Shown here: positions 1-9,561 of the stretch, one piece after another | Position numbering within the stretch: the first letter of the stretch is position 1 | Layout of the letters: every line of letters begins with the position of its first letter | Source of the DNA: Immersiella caudata | Taxonomy: Eukaryota > Ascomycota > Sordariomycetes > Sordariales > Lasiosphaeriaceae | Direction of reading: 5' to 3' | Assembly: GCA_030512335.1 (NCBI GenBank) | Contig: JAULSU010000006.1 | Span: 2,976,001 to 3,040,000, forward strand | Length of the DNA: 64,000 nt | Position numbers and translations under genes: made by a program | The notes under the pieces: model-generated | The model's input: the letters and a program-made list of their open reading frames with translations, nothing else | What the model was told of the DNA's origin: nothing | The model's database searches: none

Positions 1-2
1 CC

Positions 3-452
3 TTTGAGAAGGAGGTCTACTCTGACCTCTACGGTGAGAGAGGTTGCCTGATGGGCGGTATCCACGGCATGTTCCTCGCCCAGTACGAGGTTCTCCGTGA
101 GCGCGGCCACAGCCCCAGCGAGGCTTTCAACGAGACAGTTGAGGAGGCTACCCAGTCCCTCTACCCTCTCATTGGCAACTATGGCATGGACTGGATGTTC
201 GACGCTTGCTCGACCACCGCCCGCCGTGGTGCCATCGACTGGACCCCCAAGTTCAAGGATGCCCTCAAGCCCGTCTTCAACGACCTCTACAACTCGGTCA
301 AGGACGGCTCTGAGACCAAGCGTTCACTCGAGTACAACTCGCAGCCCGACTACCGTGAGAAGTACGAGAAGGAGCTTGAGGAGATCCGCAACCTGGAGAT
401 CTGGCGCGCCGGAAAGGCCGTCCGTGCTCTCCGCCCCGAGAACCAGAAGTAA
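3..452 (+). CDS. ILV5: Ketol-acid reductoisomerase, C-terminal part (5' end outside window)
   Basis: The frame is open from base 3 to the TAA at 450-452 and gives the last 149 residues of acetohydroxyacid reductoisomerase. This mitochondrial NADPH- and Mg-dependent enzyme makes the dihydroxy acids of valine, leucine and isoleucine synthesis. The stretch MGGIHGMFLAQYEVL, then SEAFNETVEE, GMDWMFDACSTTARRGA and the ending AVRALRPENQK are typical of the all-helical KARI C-terminal domain of fungi. The N-terminal NADPH-binding domain lies upstream of the window. No intron is seen in this part. The next gene is convergent, about 250 bases away. Confidence 0.96.
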   Translation, partial: FEKEVYSDLYGERGCLMGGIHGMFLAQYEVLRERGHSPSEAFNETVEEATQSLYPLIGNYGMDWMFDACSTTARRGAIDWTPKFKDALKPVFNDLYNSVKDGSETKRSLEYNSQPDYREKYEKELEEIRNLEIWRAGKAVRALRPENQK

Positions 453-702
453 TGTTCCAGCCGGCGACGAGGAGATGGGTGGTGAATTTGTTTGAAACAG
501 TTTGATGCTCTTAGCAAGGGGGAACGGCAGGCGGTTTGACCCGTGCGGGCGAGACCGGTGACTGGGATGGGATACCTCGGGGAAAAGGGGGATCAAAAGC
601 CTTTTTTTTTTCTGCCTCTTTGATTCATTTCAGGCGTACCGCTGGACCATGTATATAATAGTGGAACTGACAATGGAGTTTGACCATGGCATTTTGCGCT
701 TG

Positions 703-1779
703 CTACTCTGCGAACAGCTTTCCCAGTGCTTCCAAGCTGACATTGCCGCCAGTGAAGATGACGCCAATCTCCCAACCCTTCTCGCCGCCTTCCTTTTCGA
801 CCATGGAGCGGAATTCCTCGTTGAACAGGGCGACCGCGAGCCCGACCACCGCGCTAGGTTCCACAACAATCTTCATGCGCTCATACACTAAGCGTAGCGC
901 CGCCTTGATCTGATCCTCAGTCACAGCATACATGCCCGCTACCAAGCGCCGCTCGTAGATGATCGACCACGGTATCGCCCCCACTGGCGTGCGCAGCCCA
1001 TCCGCAATCGTCAACGTCTTCACACTCGCTATCCTCTCGCCCGTCTCCGAATAATACGCCCTCCTTGCATCGTCCCCCCCTTCAAACTCAGGCTCCGCTC
1101 CGAACACCTTGATTCCTGTTCCCTCGCACGACAAAGCAGTCCCCGACAACAACCCTCCCCCTCCGCACGGTGCAATAATCGCATCCAACTTCGTCGGCGC
1201 TACCTGCTCCTGCAACTCTAATCCTGCCGTCCCCTGACCGAGAATAATATCCGGGTGGTCATACGGCGGTATCAACGTCGCACCCGTCTCCTTGATCACC
1301 TCCGCCACCACTGCCTCCCTCTCTGAACTGGTGCTCCCGCTGGGGATGATCCGCGCCCCGTAGCCCTTCGTGGCTGCTAGCTTTGCTGGCGAGGAAATAC
1401 TGGGCATCACGATGTGAGCTGGTATTCCGGCGGTTTTGGCGGCGAGCGCTAGGGCTTGCGCGTGGTTACCCGAGGAGTGGGTGCACACGCCGGAAGAGGG
1501 GTTGAAGGTGGGTGAGGCTCTGAGCCGTTCGAGGGCGTGGAAGGCCCCGCGGGCTTTGAAGGCGCCGATGCGTTGGAGGTTTTCGCATTTGAAGTGGAAG
1601 CGGATGGTGGGGTGGGAGGGGTGAGGGTTGGAGGGGGATACGGAGAGGGGAGTGGATGCGAGGTGGGAGAGGGTGGTGTTGGTTAGCACGGGGGTGCGGT
1701 GTATGCAGGGGGTTATCAGGGTGTGGGCGGCGGCCACGGAGGCGCGGGTGAGGGGAGGAGAGGTTGAGGGGTCGGCCAT
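703..1779 (-). CDS. PLP-dependent threonine dehydratase / serine racemase-like enzyme
   Basis: A single-exon 358-residue fold-type II PLP enzyme. The Schiff-base lysine is K75 in GAFKARGAF. The SSGNHAQ loop (residues 102-108) and the glycine-rich phosphate loop CGGGGLLSG (205-213) follow, and the ending FTGGNVSLEALGK is typical. There is no C-terminal ACT-like regulatory domain, so this is not the biosynthetic Ilv1 threonine deaminase. The size and motifs fit serine racemase, catabolic threonine dehydratase or hydroxyaspartate ammonia-lyase, and the sequence alone does not separate these. It is convergent with ILV5 and divergent from the IDO gene across a 1.2 kb promoter region. The start is the first ATG in a GGCCATGG-like context. 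Confidence 0.88.
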   Translation of the reverse strand: MADPSTSPPLTRASVAAAHTLITPCIHRTPVLTNTTLSHLASTPLSVSPSNPHPSHPTIRFHFKCENLQRIGAFKARGAFHALERLRASPTFNPSSGVCTHSSGNHAQALALAAKTAGIPAHIVMPSISSPAKLAATKGYGARIIPSGSTSSEREAVVAEVIKETGATLIPPYDHPDIILGQGTAGLELQEQVAPTKLDAIIAPCGGGGLLSGTALSCEGTGIKVFGAEPEFEGGDDARRAYYSETGERIASVKTLTIADGLRTPVGAIPWSIIYERRLVAGMYAVTEDQIKAALRLVYERMKIVVEPSAVVGLAVALFNEEFRSMVEKEGGEKGWEIGVIFTGGNVSLEALGKLFAE

Positions 1780-2368
1780 GGTGAGGAGTTGAGGTTGTTT
1801 GATGACCGGCGCGGAGGTGTGCAGCGGAAATGCCGGGTCGGGTCGGAACGGATGTGGTTGTGGTGGATGAAGCCCCGAAGATTGAAGTGCGCTTTATCGG
1901 CACGGGGAAGGAAGAAAGTGTGGCGTCTGGGGAAACAGGGGACCTCTGTATCAAGGGTTTGGACCCTTCAAGCGCCGGCGGTGCAGCTCCACGTGTGAGG
2001 CTGGAGAGGCGATGGGTGTTTAGGAAGGTGCCATTCCCGGGCGCTGAGGGTTGTCTCCCGATAACGGAGCCGTGCCGAAGTAAAGTTGACTGTCACGACT
2101 GCCGATAGACTTCACATTGTCAATTGAGCTTGAGTCACTATGGAACATGAACAAATTGACTGCCTTTCCCGTTTCTTTTATTAGGCTCCTTCTGCCATGA
2201 TGCGGTGAGCTCGTTGACCGCCCTCATGTGTCGACCTGGATACCTTACGTCGTCCATCTCGCATCGCCGTCTGGTCCTGCTATCTGCCCCACGTCGTGGA
2301 CATTGGCGTTTCAGAAGTGCACTTTTGGCGTCTCCAAGTTTTCAAACGGGCGCGCCGTTTTGCACCGG

Positions 2369-2443
2369 GGCCGGAAGATAACGGCCGGAATCAGTCCGGC
2401 CGTTTCGATAGCTTCGAGGCCGGCTGAGGCCGGTTATGGCCGG
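2369..2443. promoter_or_regulatory. Array of six GGCCGG/CCGGCC motifs
   Basis: Six copies of the hexamer GGCCGG or its complement begin at 2369, 2383, 2396, 2418, 2428 and 2438. The last three are spaced exactly 10 bases apart, one DNA turn, within near-repeats GAGGCCGGCT, GAGGCCGGTT and ATGGCCGGAG. CGG/CCG triplets are the usual half-sites of fungal Zn(II)2Cys6 regulators. The array lies about 580-650 bases upstream of the IDO start. A regulatory role is inferred. Confidence 0.45.
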
Positions 2444-2870
2444 AGAATTGCGGAGCTGCCAATTCCATTACACAATCGAGACCACATCACACCTCCCAAC
2501 CTCGCATGTCCGAGATCCGTGCGACGGTCGAAGCTTTTGGTTATTGGGGATGAAACCTGCTGAAGAGCGTTGCGAAGGCACGAGACAGAGCGTGCCCGAG
2601 TGTTACAGAAAGGGGTAGGATGGATGGAATTGTTGTTTACACGCGGGTGACGTTGCCGCGAGTGGACTGTCGAGAGTTGAAATATACCAACTGACTTCAA
2701 AACGTCGAAAGTATCGAACTCGAGACCTCTGCTCGTGTCTTTGTTTGCTCCCGCCGACCATTTGCCGGGTGACTGGTGTTGCCTCCGCTTGACAAAGAGA
2801 AACTGCGGAGCACCGGTCTACGAGAGCCACATGGCCCTGATGGCTCGCTGCCGTCAGCAAATGAGGGTCT

Positions 2871-2894
2871 GAGGCCGGAATCTATTCCGGCCTC
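2871..2894. promoter_or_regulatory. Perfect 11-bp inverted repeat just upstream of the IDO TATA element
   Basis: GAGGCCGGAAT is followed by CT and then its exact complement ATTCCGGCCTC. The palindrome includes CGG-N8-CCG, the arrangement of an inverted Zn(II)2Cys6 site, and carries two more GGCCGG units matching the upstream array. It sits six bases before TATATA (2901-2906) and about 125 bases before the IDO ATG, a good place for an operator. Function is inferred from position and symmetry. Confidence 0.5.
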
Positions 2895-2900
2895 ACCAAG

Positions 2901-2906
2901 TATATA
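2901..2906 (+). promoter_or_regulatory. TATA-like element of the IDO gene
   Basis: TATATA lies 113 bases before the IDO ATG and directly after the 2871-2894 palindrome. The spacing suits a core promoter with a leader of roughly 80 bases. Confidence 0.45.
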
Positions 2907-3018
2907 GGCGTCCAAGTTGGCGGCCCAAGCTGAGAAGATCTTCCCCAGTTCATAATCCTGCCACAACTTCTTCTTTGACTCCTAAACAATTCCATAACTG
3001 AAACAAAACATCACTACC

Positions 3019-4616
3019 ATGGGATCCCTCGACGTTGCCGCCCCTTTCCAGGTCCTGGACGACCACCGACCAGAGGACATGTCCCTCCCGGCCTTCATGG
3101 TGTCTACTAAGCGTGGCTTTCTACCCCGGATGGATCCCATCGTTACCCTCCCCTCCGACTTTGATGTCGTCGAATCCATTCTGCAACGCATGCCCGTCAA
3201 GACCGCCGATGGCACCCCTGGCCTGCTCGCCAACGGCAAGCTGGGCGATGTCATCGACGCCGAGCTGCCCGACCTGACCGATGCCATTGACAAGTACAAG
3301 GCCAACCTCCCCCTGATGAACGCCTTGTACCGGGACTACTCCTTCCTTGCCTCCGCCTATCTCCTTGAGCCGTGCCATCAGCGCTTCCTGCGCGGCGAGT
3401 CGTACGGCCTAGGCCGTCAAGTCCTCCCAGCCAACCTTGCTCGTCCGATTGCTCGTTGTGCCGATCTGTAAGCCTCCTTTCATTTCCTCCATCTCCCCCT
3501 CCCCTCCCTGCTTCTAACCTAACACAAGTTGGATGCTGACACCCTCAGGTGCGAATTCAAACCCTTCATGGAATACGCCGGCTCTTATGCCCTCTTCAAC
3601 TACCGCCTTCTCGACCCTTCCCTCCCTCCGACGCCCTCCAATCTGACCCTCATCCGCGCCTTCGAACATGGCCTTGACCCCTCCTCTTCCGAAGCTGGCT
3701 TCGTCCTCGTCCACATCGACATGGCCCTCAACTCCGGCCCCCTCGTCGCATCCACCCTAGACATCCTCTCCTCCGTCTCCTCGTCCTCCCGCCCCAAATT
3801 CAACACAGCGATGACTGACCTCGTCACCACCCTCGAAAAGATCAACGCTGCCATGGAGACAATGTGGAATCGATCGCGGCCGACACAGTACACCTCCGTA
3901 CGTACCCCTTTTCCCAAACATTCCCCTTTTAACACCCTAACAACATAATGTTCTCCTAGTTTCGCACCTTTATCTTCGGCATTACCGCCCAATCTATGTT
4001 CCCCGACGGCGTGATCTACGAAGGCGTCGGTCCCGACCCGTCCAAGCCCCTCTCCTTCCGCGGAGAAAGCGGTGCAAACGACAGCATGATCCCACTCGTG
4101 GACAACCTCGTCGGGGTCCCGATGCCGGATACACCTCTAACTGAAATCCTCTTGGATTTCAGGAAGTACAGGCCGAGCAACCATCGGGAGTTTCTGGGCT
4201 GGGTGAAGGAGAGGGCGGAGGGGTTGGGGGTGAAGAGGTGGGCTCTGGGTTTGGATGCGAGTGGGAGCGAGGAGGGAGAGGGAATGAGGGAGTCGAGGGG
4301 GTTGTGGCTGAAGGTATTGAATCAAGTGAGGGACTTCAGGTGGAGGCATTGGTGCTTCGCGAGGGAGTATATTCTGAAGAGGACGAGTCATCCGACGGCG
4401 ACGGGCGGGAGTCCGATTGTGACGTGGTTGCCGAACCAGCTGCGGGCGGTGCTGGACGAGATGGTGAGGCTGCATGAGGATTTTGGGGGAGACGAGGGCG
4501 GGTTGGGGGAAGATGTCAAGGATGTTATGGATTTAGTGAAGAGGCAGCAGGGGATGCTCAGGAAGGAAGTGAGGAAGTTCTGTGAGGAGCGGGGGGTCGC
4601 GGCGAGGACGGTTTAG
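3019..4616 (+). CDS. Indoleamine 2,3-dioxygenase (three exons)
   Basis: Exons are 3019-3467, 3549-3897 and 3960-4616, giving 484 residues with both junctions in phase (CT|G and TCC|TTT). The product is a fungal IDO/Bna2-type heme dioxygenase that opens the indole ring of tryptophan to N-formylkynurenine, the first step of the kynurenine route to NAD. Diagnostic segments are FRGESGANDSMIPLVDNL, the FRWRHWCFAREYI segment whose histidine should be the proximal heme ligand, and TGGSPIVTWLPNQL near the C-terminus. Introns start GTAAGC and GTACGT. Many filamentous fungi carry several IDO paralogues, and which one this is cannot be told. The promoter has a GGCCGG array and a palindrome. Confidence 0.95.
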
Positions 4617-4771
4617 GTTGGTGGTGACGAGGTGAATTAGGTAGCTGTATTGTGTTTCAAGGGAGTCTAACCGCTCTCTCAGTAACGCCGTGGACGCAAT
4701 GGTGCGTCGAAGAAGCTGAAAATGCAAAATGAACCCAAACCTTCGCCATGCAAATGAAGACGCTTCGCTTA

Positions 4772-6173
4772 TCAAAGAACAACCAGATAAATCCCCATCA
4801 TGATCCAAACCCACGGCATCAAGTCCACATTGAAAGTGAGTGATCTCGCACTACTGCCCGGTCGCACCTTGGCTACCGTTGCTGTCGCTCCATCCATCAA
4901 GACCGAGCAGCTTGCTGTTCCACAGCTGTACCCCGAAGGGCAGCACCCCGGTGCCGGTCCCGCGTCACTTCCGCACATATACCAGCCGCTCGCACATGAT
5001 CCCGTCGTAGCCACCGCCCCTTCCGCGGGCACCACAATCGTCACCCCGCCACCGTTCACAATTGTCGTCATGGGAACCGGTGGGCAACTTGTCGTCTGGC
5101 AATCCCTTCCTGTCTGGCAACATCCACCACCCGCAGAGGCTAGGCATGCGTAGAAACCCGTCGGGCAGTACGTGCTGATCCCGTTCGTACTCGAAGAAGT
5201 TGGCCGAAACGGCGCCCCAATCGCATCCGTAGTCGTTCCGATCCCCGTCCCCTGTGACGAAGTCGGACCTGGTTCCGATACCGTTTGCGTAAGCGTACTC
5301 GTCGTCGGCTGCACCTGTGACGGTGAAATCGTCACAATGACTGTAACCACCACCGTCGATGGTGTCGGTGCATCCTGAATGATCGACGTTGATGTCGTCG
5401 TAAACGTCGTTGCCACAGTGTTCGCAGGTGTCGGTACAACTGTCACCGTTGCAGTCGAAGCTGAAGCCGAACTCACACCTATGAACCCATTAGCCCGCTG
5501 CCCACGCTTGGCTGGTTGGAAAATGCTCACATCCTACTCCCTGGCAAACAAAACCCGAGATACAACACCCCCCGCCGATGTCCGAGGCACAAGCCGTACT
5601 CCCACCCGTACACCCCGTCACTCCGCCCGCACATGTCGCCCCCGCAGGACAGCACCCCACCGGCCCCAGCCCCGTATCCTGCACCTCAACGCAGGTCTCG
5701 CCGTTGGTGCAGCACGAGTTCGGATACCCAATCGATCCGCAACCAGAAGTACCAGACGGGCACGCCCATTGCCGGCGCTGCAGTAGCGACAATACCTGCG
5801 CGGCACGGCGCAGAAGACTAGCATCGTATTGCTCGGTATGCGTTACTAAGAAGGGCGGGCTGTAGTAATATTCCGGGAGTGGTATCGAGCTATTCCCTCC
5901 CTGCTGCGGTCTCCCGTCGATGAAGGGGTTCGGATTCCTCGCGGCGAGCGGACGTGGCGGTATAGGAAGTGGCGCGAAATGCGACGGGTGTTGGTGTCCC
6001 TGCTCAGCGAAAGCGCAGTACTCGTGGTGGAACTTTGCGCCTTGGTCGGGGGGCATCTTGCGCACGGCGGTGGGGAGGGGATTCTGCGGTTGCGGTTGTG
6101 CTTGCTCGGGAGGCGCGAGGGCGTCGATTTGCGCGGCGATGAGCGCCCATAATGTGAGTGGTAAGGGACGCAT
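4772..6173 (-). CDS. Cysteine-rich GPI-anchored-type cell-surface protein (two exons)
   Basis: Exon 1 is 5531-6173 and exon 2 is 4772-5478 (449 residues). The intron runs from GTGAGC to TTCATAG. A signal peptide (MRPLPLTLWALIAAQIDA) is followed by a spacer and then cysteine clusters (CPSGTSGCGSIGYPNSCC, GCCPAGATC, GGGCCISGFVC). A Ser/Thr-rich linker leads to a second cysteine region (GGGCCQTGRDC, GCCPSGYSC) and a hydrophobic end, LMPWVWIMMGIYLVVL, that looks like a GPI-attachment signal. The repeated CC-x-x-G-x-x-C pattern is common in fungal surface proteins of unknown function. It would be exported to the plasma membrane or wall. It is convergent with IDO, 155 bases away. No enzymatic domain is seen. 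Confidence 0.85.
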
Positions 6174-6964
6174 CGTTGTGAGTGTGGCTGTGATTCTGCT
6201 GCTTGTCGGGGTGGAGAGGAGCGGGTGAGGAGGCTGGGGGGAGAGCGCAGCGGGACGGTGAGGTTTTAGTTGAGCGTCACGAGGGGGGGCGTCATGGCGG
6301 AAAAAGAGAAAGTATTATCGGAGATCCTGCGGCACGGCAAAGCCAAACCAAACTGCTGGCGATGCTGGTAGGAGGAGGAAGAGTTGCCCGATCGCCTTGA
6401 TCTGCAGGGCTGGTGGTGGTTGGGTGTGTTGGTTTTGGGCAGGTCGAACCAAACAATTGGCGCCGAGCCAGCGCAGTGGCGCCCGAGATGGTTGCATGGT
6501 CCCGCGCTTGGCAGTTCATCGGTACAAGGGTCGAAAGTACCCGCCGCTGGGCCTGGCTCTCGGTCTGAGCCTCTGCGAAGAAACTTTACGGTTTTCTTCA
6601 TCTTCGGAACTCATGCCGAATGTCGAATGGTGGATTGTGGATAAGGTATCGCTGTTGACTTGAAAATAACCCCTGCCCGCCCGGCTTTGAGCCGGAATGC
6701 CTCCATGCACGCCATGGACCCTGCAGCATGCTCAAGCCGGATCACTAGAGTGGGGCATTGAACGGCCAACCATCAAGCTTCATGTTTAAGCCCTCTTGTG
6801 CGACAGCTTGAGTACTCTAGAGTATCTGCCGGAACTTCTAACTATAGGTATCTTGTGGTACAGACGCCTACACCCGTAGCTTACGTGTAAAACGTACACC
6901 CATATCCTACACTTGCATCGTACAGGGTCATACAGACACACCTATCCTACATCTCCGCCCCCTA
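6174..6964. other. Intergenic region, no gene seen
   Basis: This lies between the start of the cysteine-rich protein gene and the 3' end of the rRNA methyltransferase gene, both on the minus strand. It should contain the promoter of the former and the terminator of the latter. No recognisable coding or RNA feature was found. Confidence 0.6.
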
Positions 6965-8776
6965 TCAAAACAAAGAAAACTTGTCCAGTCCTTCCTTTTC
7001 CTTCATAACCTTATCCCCAATCTTGCCTCGCAAGAACGCATTACACAGCAAACCCGCTGCCACGCTCACGTTCAAACTATCGACAATCTCCGTACCGAGC
7101 ACATTTGGAATGTTCACATCGCAGTCTGTCCTCTTGAGCACCTGCTTGCCCAATCCCTCGCCTTCGCTGCCCAATATCAACACACACGGTTTCTCCCGCA
7201 AGGGATCTTGCTCCTCGATCTCGCGCATACCCATGTGAGGACGCGGGTGCTTGCCGTTCGCTGGTGGCGGCACGGCCGCGTAGACTGTCCAGCCGTTATC
7301 GCGAGATTCCTCGAGGAAGCGCTCAACTGAGTCGATAGAAAAGAGCATGAGGGACTCCGATGCGCCGGCCGCGGCTTTGAGGGCGACAGGACTGAGTGGG
7401 GCGGAGCCGCGCTTGGTTGTGGCAACTGCGGTTGCGCCGAGGAAACTGGCGGAACGGAGGATGGCGCCGACGTTACCGGGGTCGAGGACACCATGGAGGA
7501 GGACAACGAGGGGCTTGTGGGTGTCATTGGCGGGCGTGGGGATAAAGCTGGATGGGCCGGTAAGGGCGAGTTCCTCTGCGGACTGGTGTGCGCGGTCGAT
7601 GCCGAAGCCGGGCTTGTCGGCCGTGGTGGAGAGAGGTCCGAGGGCGACTACAGGGAGCTGGGGGAGAGGAGAGGCCTCAAGAATATAGTTGTTGTGCGGG
7701 CGGCCCCCGCTCATTTTATCCATGAGGCGTAGACCTTCATCGCCGAGCTTCACAATCTCAACCTTTCTCGCAAGGGCCAGGCGCTCAATAGTAGCATCCT
7801 GTGGTGTTCTTGCGTGGTGATACGGTCCAACTGACCCTGACGTCTTGGTGTCGGTGTTGCGGCCACGGTAGATGTAGAGCTTGTACAGCTGTCGCCTCCC
7901 ACCTTGGAGGGCTGCTTCAACGACAGACTTTCCATACAGGAACTGCGATGCCGCAGTCGTGTATGGGATGGAGACCGGATGATCGCGGTGGTCTCGTTGC
8001 TCTCTCCTCGGACGGTCTTCGAGTTCGAGCTTGGAAGGAGGGGGGGGCTTCTGCGTGGGCGTTGACGGTGCTGGTTCAAACCCCCTTCTTCTTGAATCAC
8101 GAACACGAACCCTCCCAACATCGCGAGAAGCTCTGAGGCCTTGGCTTCTGGTGTCCTCGAGTGATCCCCGCTCGATTACCCTGGAAAGATCCCGAGGATT
8201 GGTTGGAGTTGGCGCTCTTCTTCTAATATTGCGGGATCCTCCAGTACGTTTCGATTCCCCAACCTCCGGCGACCTTCCCCGTCCTTCCCAGCGATTACTC
8301 CCCTTCGGCTTACTGAAATCACTACCCGCAGGCTTGATCTTTTCGGCAAAGACGTCATCCAAGATGCCACGCACTTGTTCGCGCACCTTGGGCTCCTTGT
8401 CCTGCAAAGCCTCCAGCTCCCGCTCTAGCTCTCCGCTCTTGAGTTTGTAGACCATGCTTTTCTTCCCGAACGGTGAGTCAGGGTCAAAGAAGCGTGCCCG
8501 CCGGGAGAGTGGTTTGGATTCATTGGGGTCCTCCGTGATATCCTTCTTCCCCTTGCGAATCCTGAAGGTGGGCTTGGCCGCCTCTTTGCGCGCCTGTTGT
8601 CTCTCCCGGTAGGTCAAGGGCTTGCCATCGGCTGCCATACGTGCCCCCTGCGGCCTGACTCTCTCGGAGCGACGGATGCCATTGTGTATTCCGGAGAGCG
8701 AGGCATAAGTCCTGACTGATAATAGGGTCTCCAGTGTGAGCGGCCTCAAAGCGTGGCACAACGATGTGAGCGTCAT
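6965..8776 (-). CDS. MRM1: Mitochondrial rRNA 2'-O-ribose methyltransferase, SpoU family (Mrm1-like)
   Basis: An uninterrupted 603-residue protein. The first 30 or so residues are basic and hydroxylated (LRPLTLETLLSVRTYASL), as in a mitochondrial presequence. A long charged low-complexity region is followed by a substrate-binding domain starting QFLYGKSVVEAAL. The C-terminal SpoU domain has motif 1 (HGVLDPGNVGAILRSASFLG), motif 2 (CVLILGSEGEGLG) and motif 3 (DSLNVSVAAGLL), the trefoil-knot AdoMet-binding segments. Yeast Mrm1 methylates a conserved G in the large mitochondrial rRNA. The middle region makes it longer than the yeast protein, which is common in filamentous fungi. It is divergent from the remodeler gene. 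Confidence 0.9.
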   Translation of the reverse strand: MTLTSLCHALRPLTLETLLSVRTYASLSGIHNGIRRSERVRPQGARMAADGKPLTYRERQQARKEAAKPTFRIRKGKKDITEDPNESKPLSRRARFFDPDSPFGKKSMVYKLKSGELERELEALQDKEPKVREQVRGILDDVFAEKIKPAGSDFSKPKGSNRWEGRGRSPEVGESKRTGGSRNIRRRAPTPTNPRDLSRVIERGSLEDTRSQGLRASRDVGRVRVRDSRRRGFEPAPSTPTQKPPPPSKLELEDRPRREQRDHRDHPVSIPYTTAASQFLYGKSVVEAALQGGRRQLYKLYIYRGRNTDTKTSGSVGPYHHARTPQDATIERLALARKVEIVKLGDEGLRLMDKMSGGRPHNNYILEASPLPQLPVVALGPLSTTADKPGFGIDRAHQSAEELALTGPSSFIPTPANDTHKPLVVLLHGVLDPGNVGAILRSASFLGATAVATTKRGSAPLSPVALKAAAGASESLMLFSIDSVERFLEESRDNGWTVYAAVPPPANGKHPRPHMGMREIEEQDPLREKPCVLILGSEGEGLGKQVLKRTDCDVNIPNVLGTEIVDSLNVSVAAGLLCNAFLRGKIGDKVMKEKEGLDKFSLF

Positions 8777-9561
8777 AGTGAATGAGGCCAGCGTCCAGTG
8801 ACCCTACTGCCTGATGCAGCTGCGGTCTGTGAGCCGTTTTGTTCGACCTCGAGCCGACACACAGCTCAAATTCTCCTTCCTGAGGCAAAGGTCTCGGCTT
8901 CGGCTGCCTGCAAATTGTTGCTGGCACAGTCGGCGTTATGCAGAAATCAGCTGTAAACTGCTGGGTGCCGTCCCTGAGTTGGACGCGGGTTTCTAGGCTG
9001 CGGTTTGCAGCAAACGTGAGGAATCAAGTATAGTAAAAGAGTAAAAGAGCCAGAGTGGAATCTCCAGAGCAGCCCTTTTAGGTGAAATATATGTCAACCA
9101 AGGGAATAATTGTACATATATCTACAAAAGAAATGTAAGAATTGCAGCAAATTCATGGCTTTCGTCTGCGTCGTCCTTGGTTGACCTGGCGTCCATTTTT
9201 TCTGGTCCTTTGGACCGCTGCAGGCAGTGCTGAACCCTGACCCCTGTAAGCCTCTCAGCCAATGACAGAGGACCCACAAGTCCCGCCAGTACGTACCTGA
9301 CCCATGAACCACTTTAAGGAATCCCAGGGCAAACGCGTGTTTAGGCAAGTCGCGTCGCTCGCTTACTCGGGAATCTTCAACGACATGTTGAGCTTCTAAT
9401 GGCTGTCGCAAGCTAGAACCTGCGCCTGAACTCGATAGACTCCTTGCACTAGGTTTGCGAGCTAGAATAACCAGTGTGAGTGAGATGTGCACATGATTCT
9501 AATCCCATGCGCCCAGTCTTCTGGACCCTAGAGCGCGATCAATCGCGCAACAGCATCCTCA
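8777..9561. other. Divergent promoter region, no gene seen
   Basis: This 785-base stretch separates the divergent methyltransferase and chromatin-remodeler genes and should carry both promoters. No TATA box, RNA gene or repeat stood out. Confidence 0.6.

Larger units (their letters stand above)
1780..3018. other. Divergent intergenic region upstream of IDO and the PLP enzyme
   Basis: No convincing gene is present. The region separates two divergently oriented genes, so it should hold both promoters. It contains a GGCCGG array at 2369-2443, a perfect palindrome at 2871-2894 and a TATA-like element at 2901, described separately. An open frame at about 1830-2108 vaguely resembles an adenylate-forming enzyme segment but is not supported as a gene. 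Confidence 0.7.

Noticed and set aside
1830..2108. Open frame with GETGDLCIKG, reminiscent of adenylate-forming enzymes
   Set aside because: Too short, with no other motif of that superfamily nearby. Similarity over ten residues is not evidence of a gene or relic.
2690..2790. GAGTTCGATAC on the minus strand looked like a tRNA B box
   Set aside because: No matching A box at the right distance, and the T stem does not pair.
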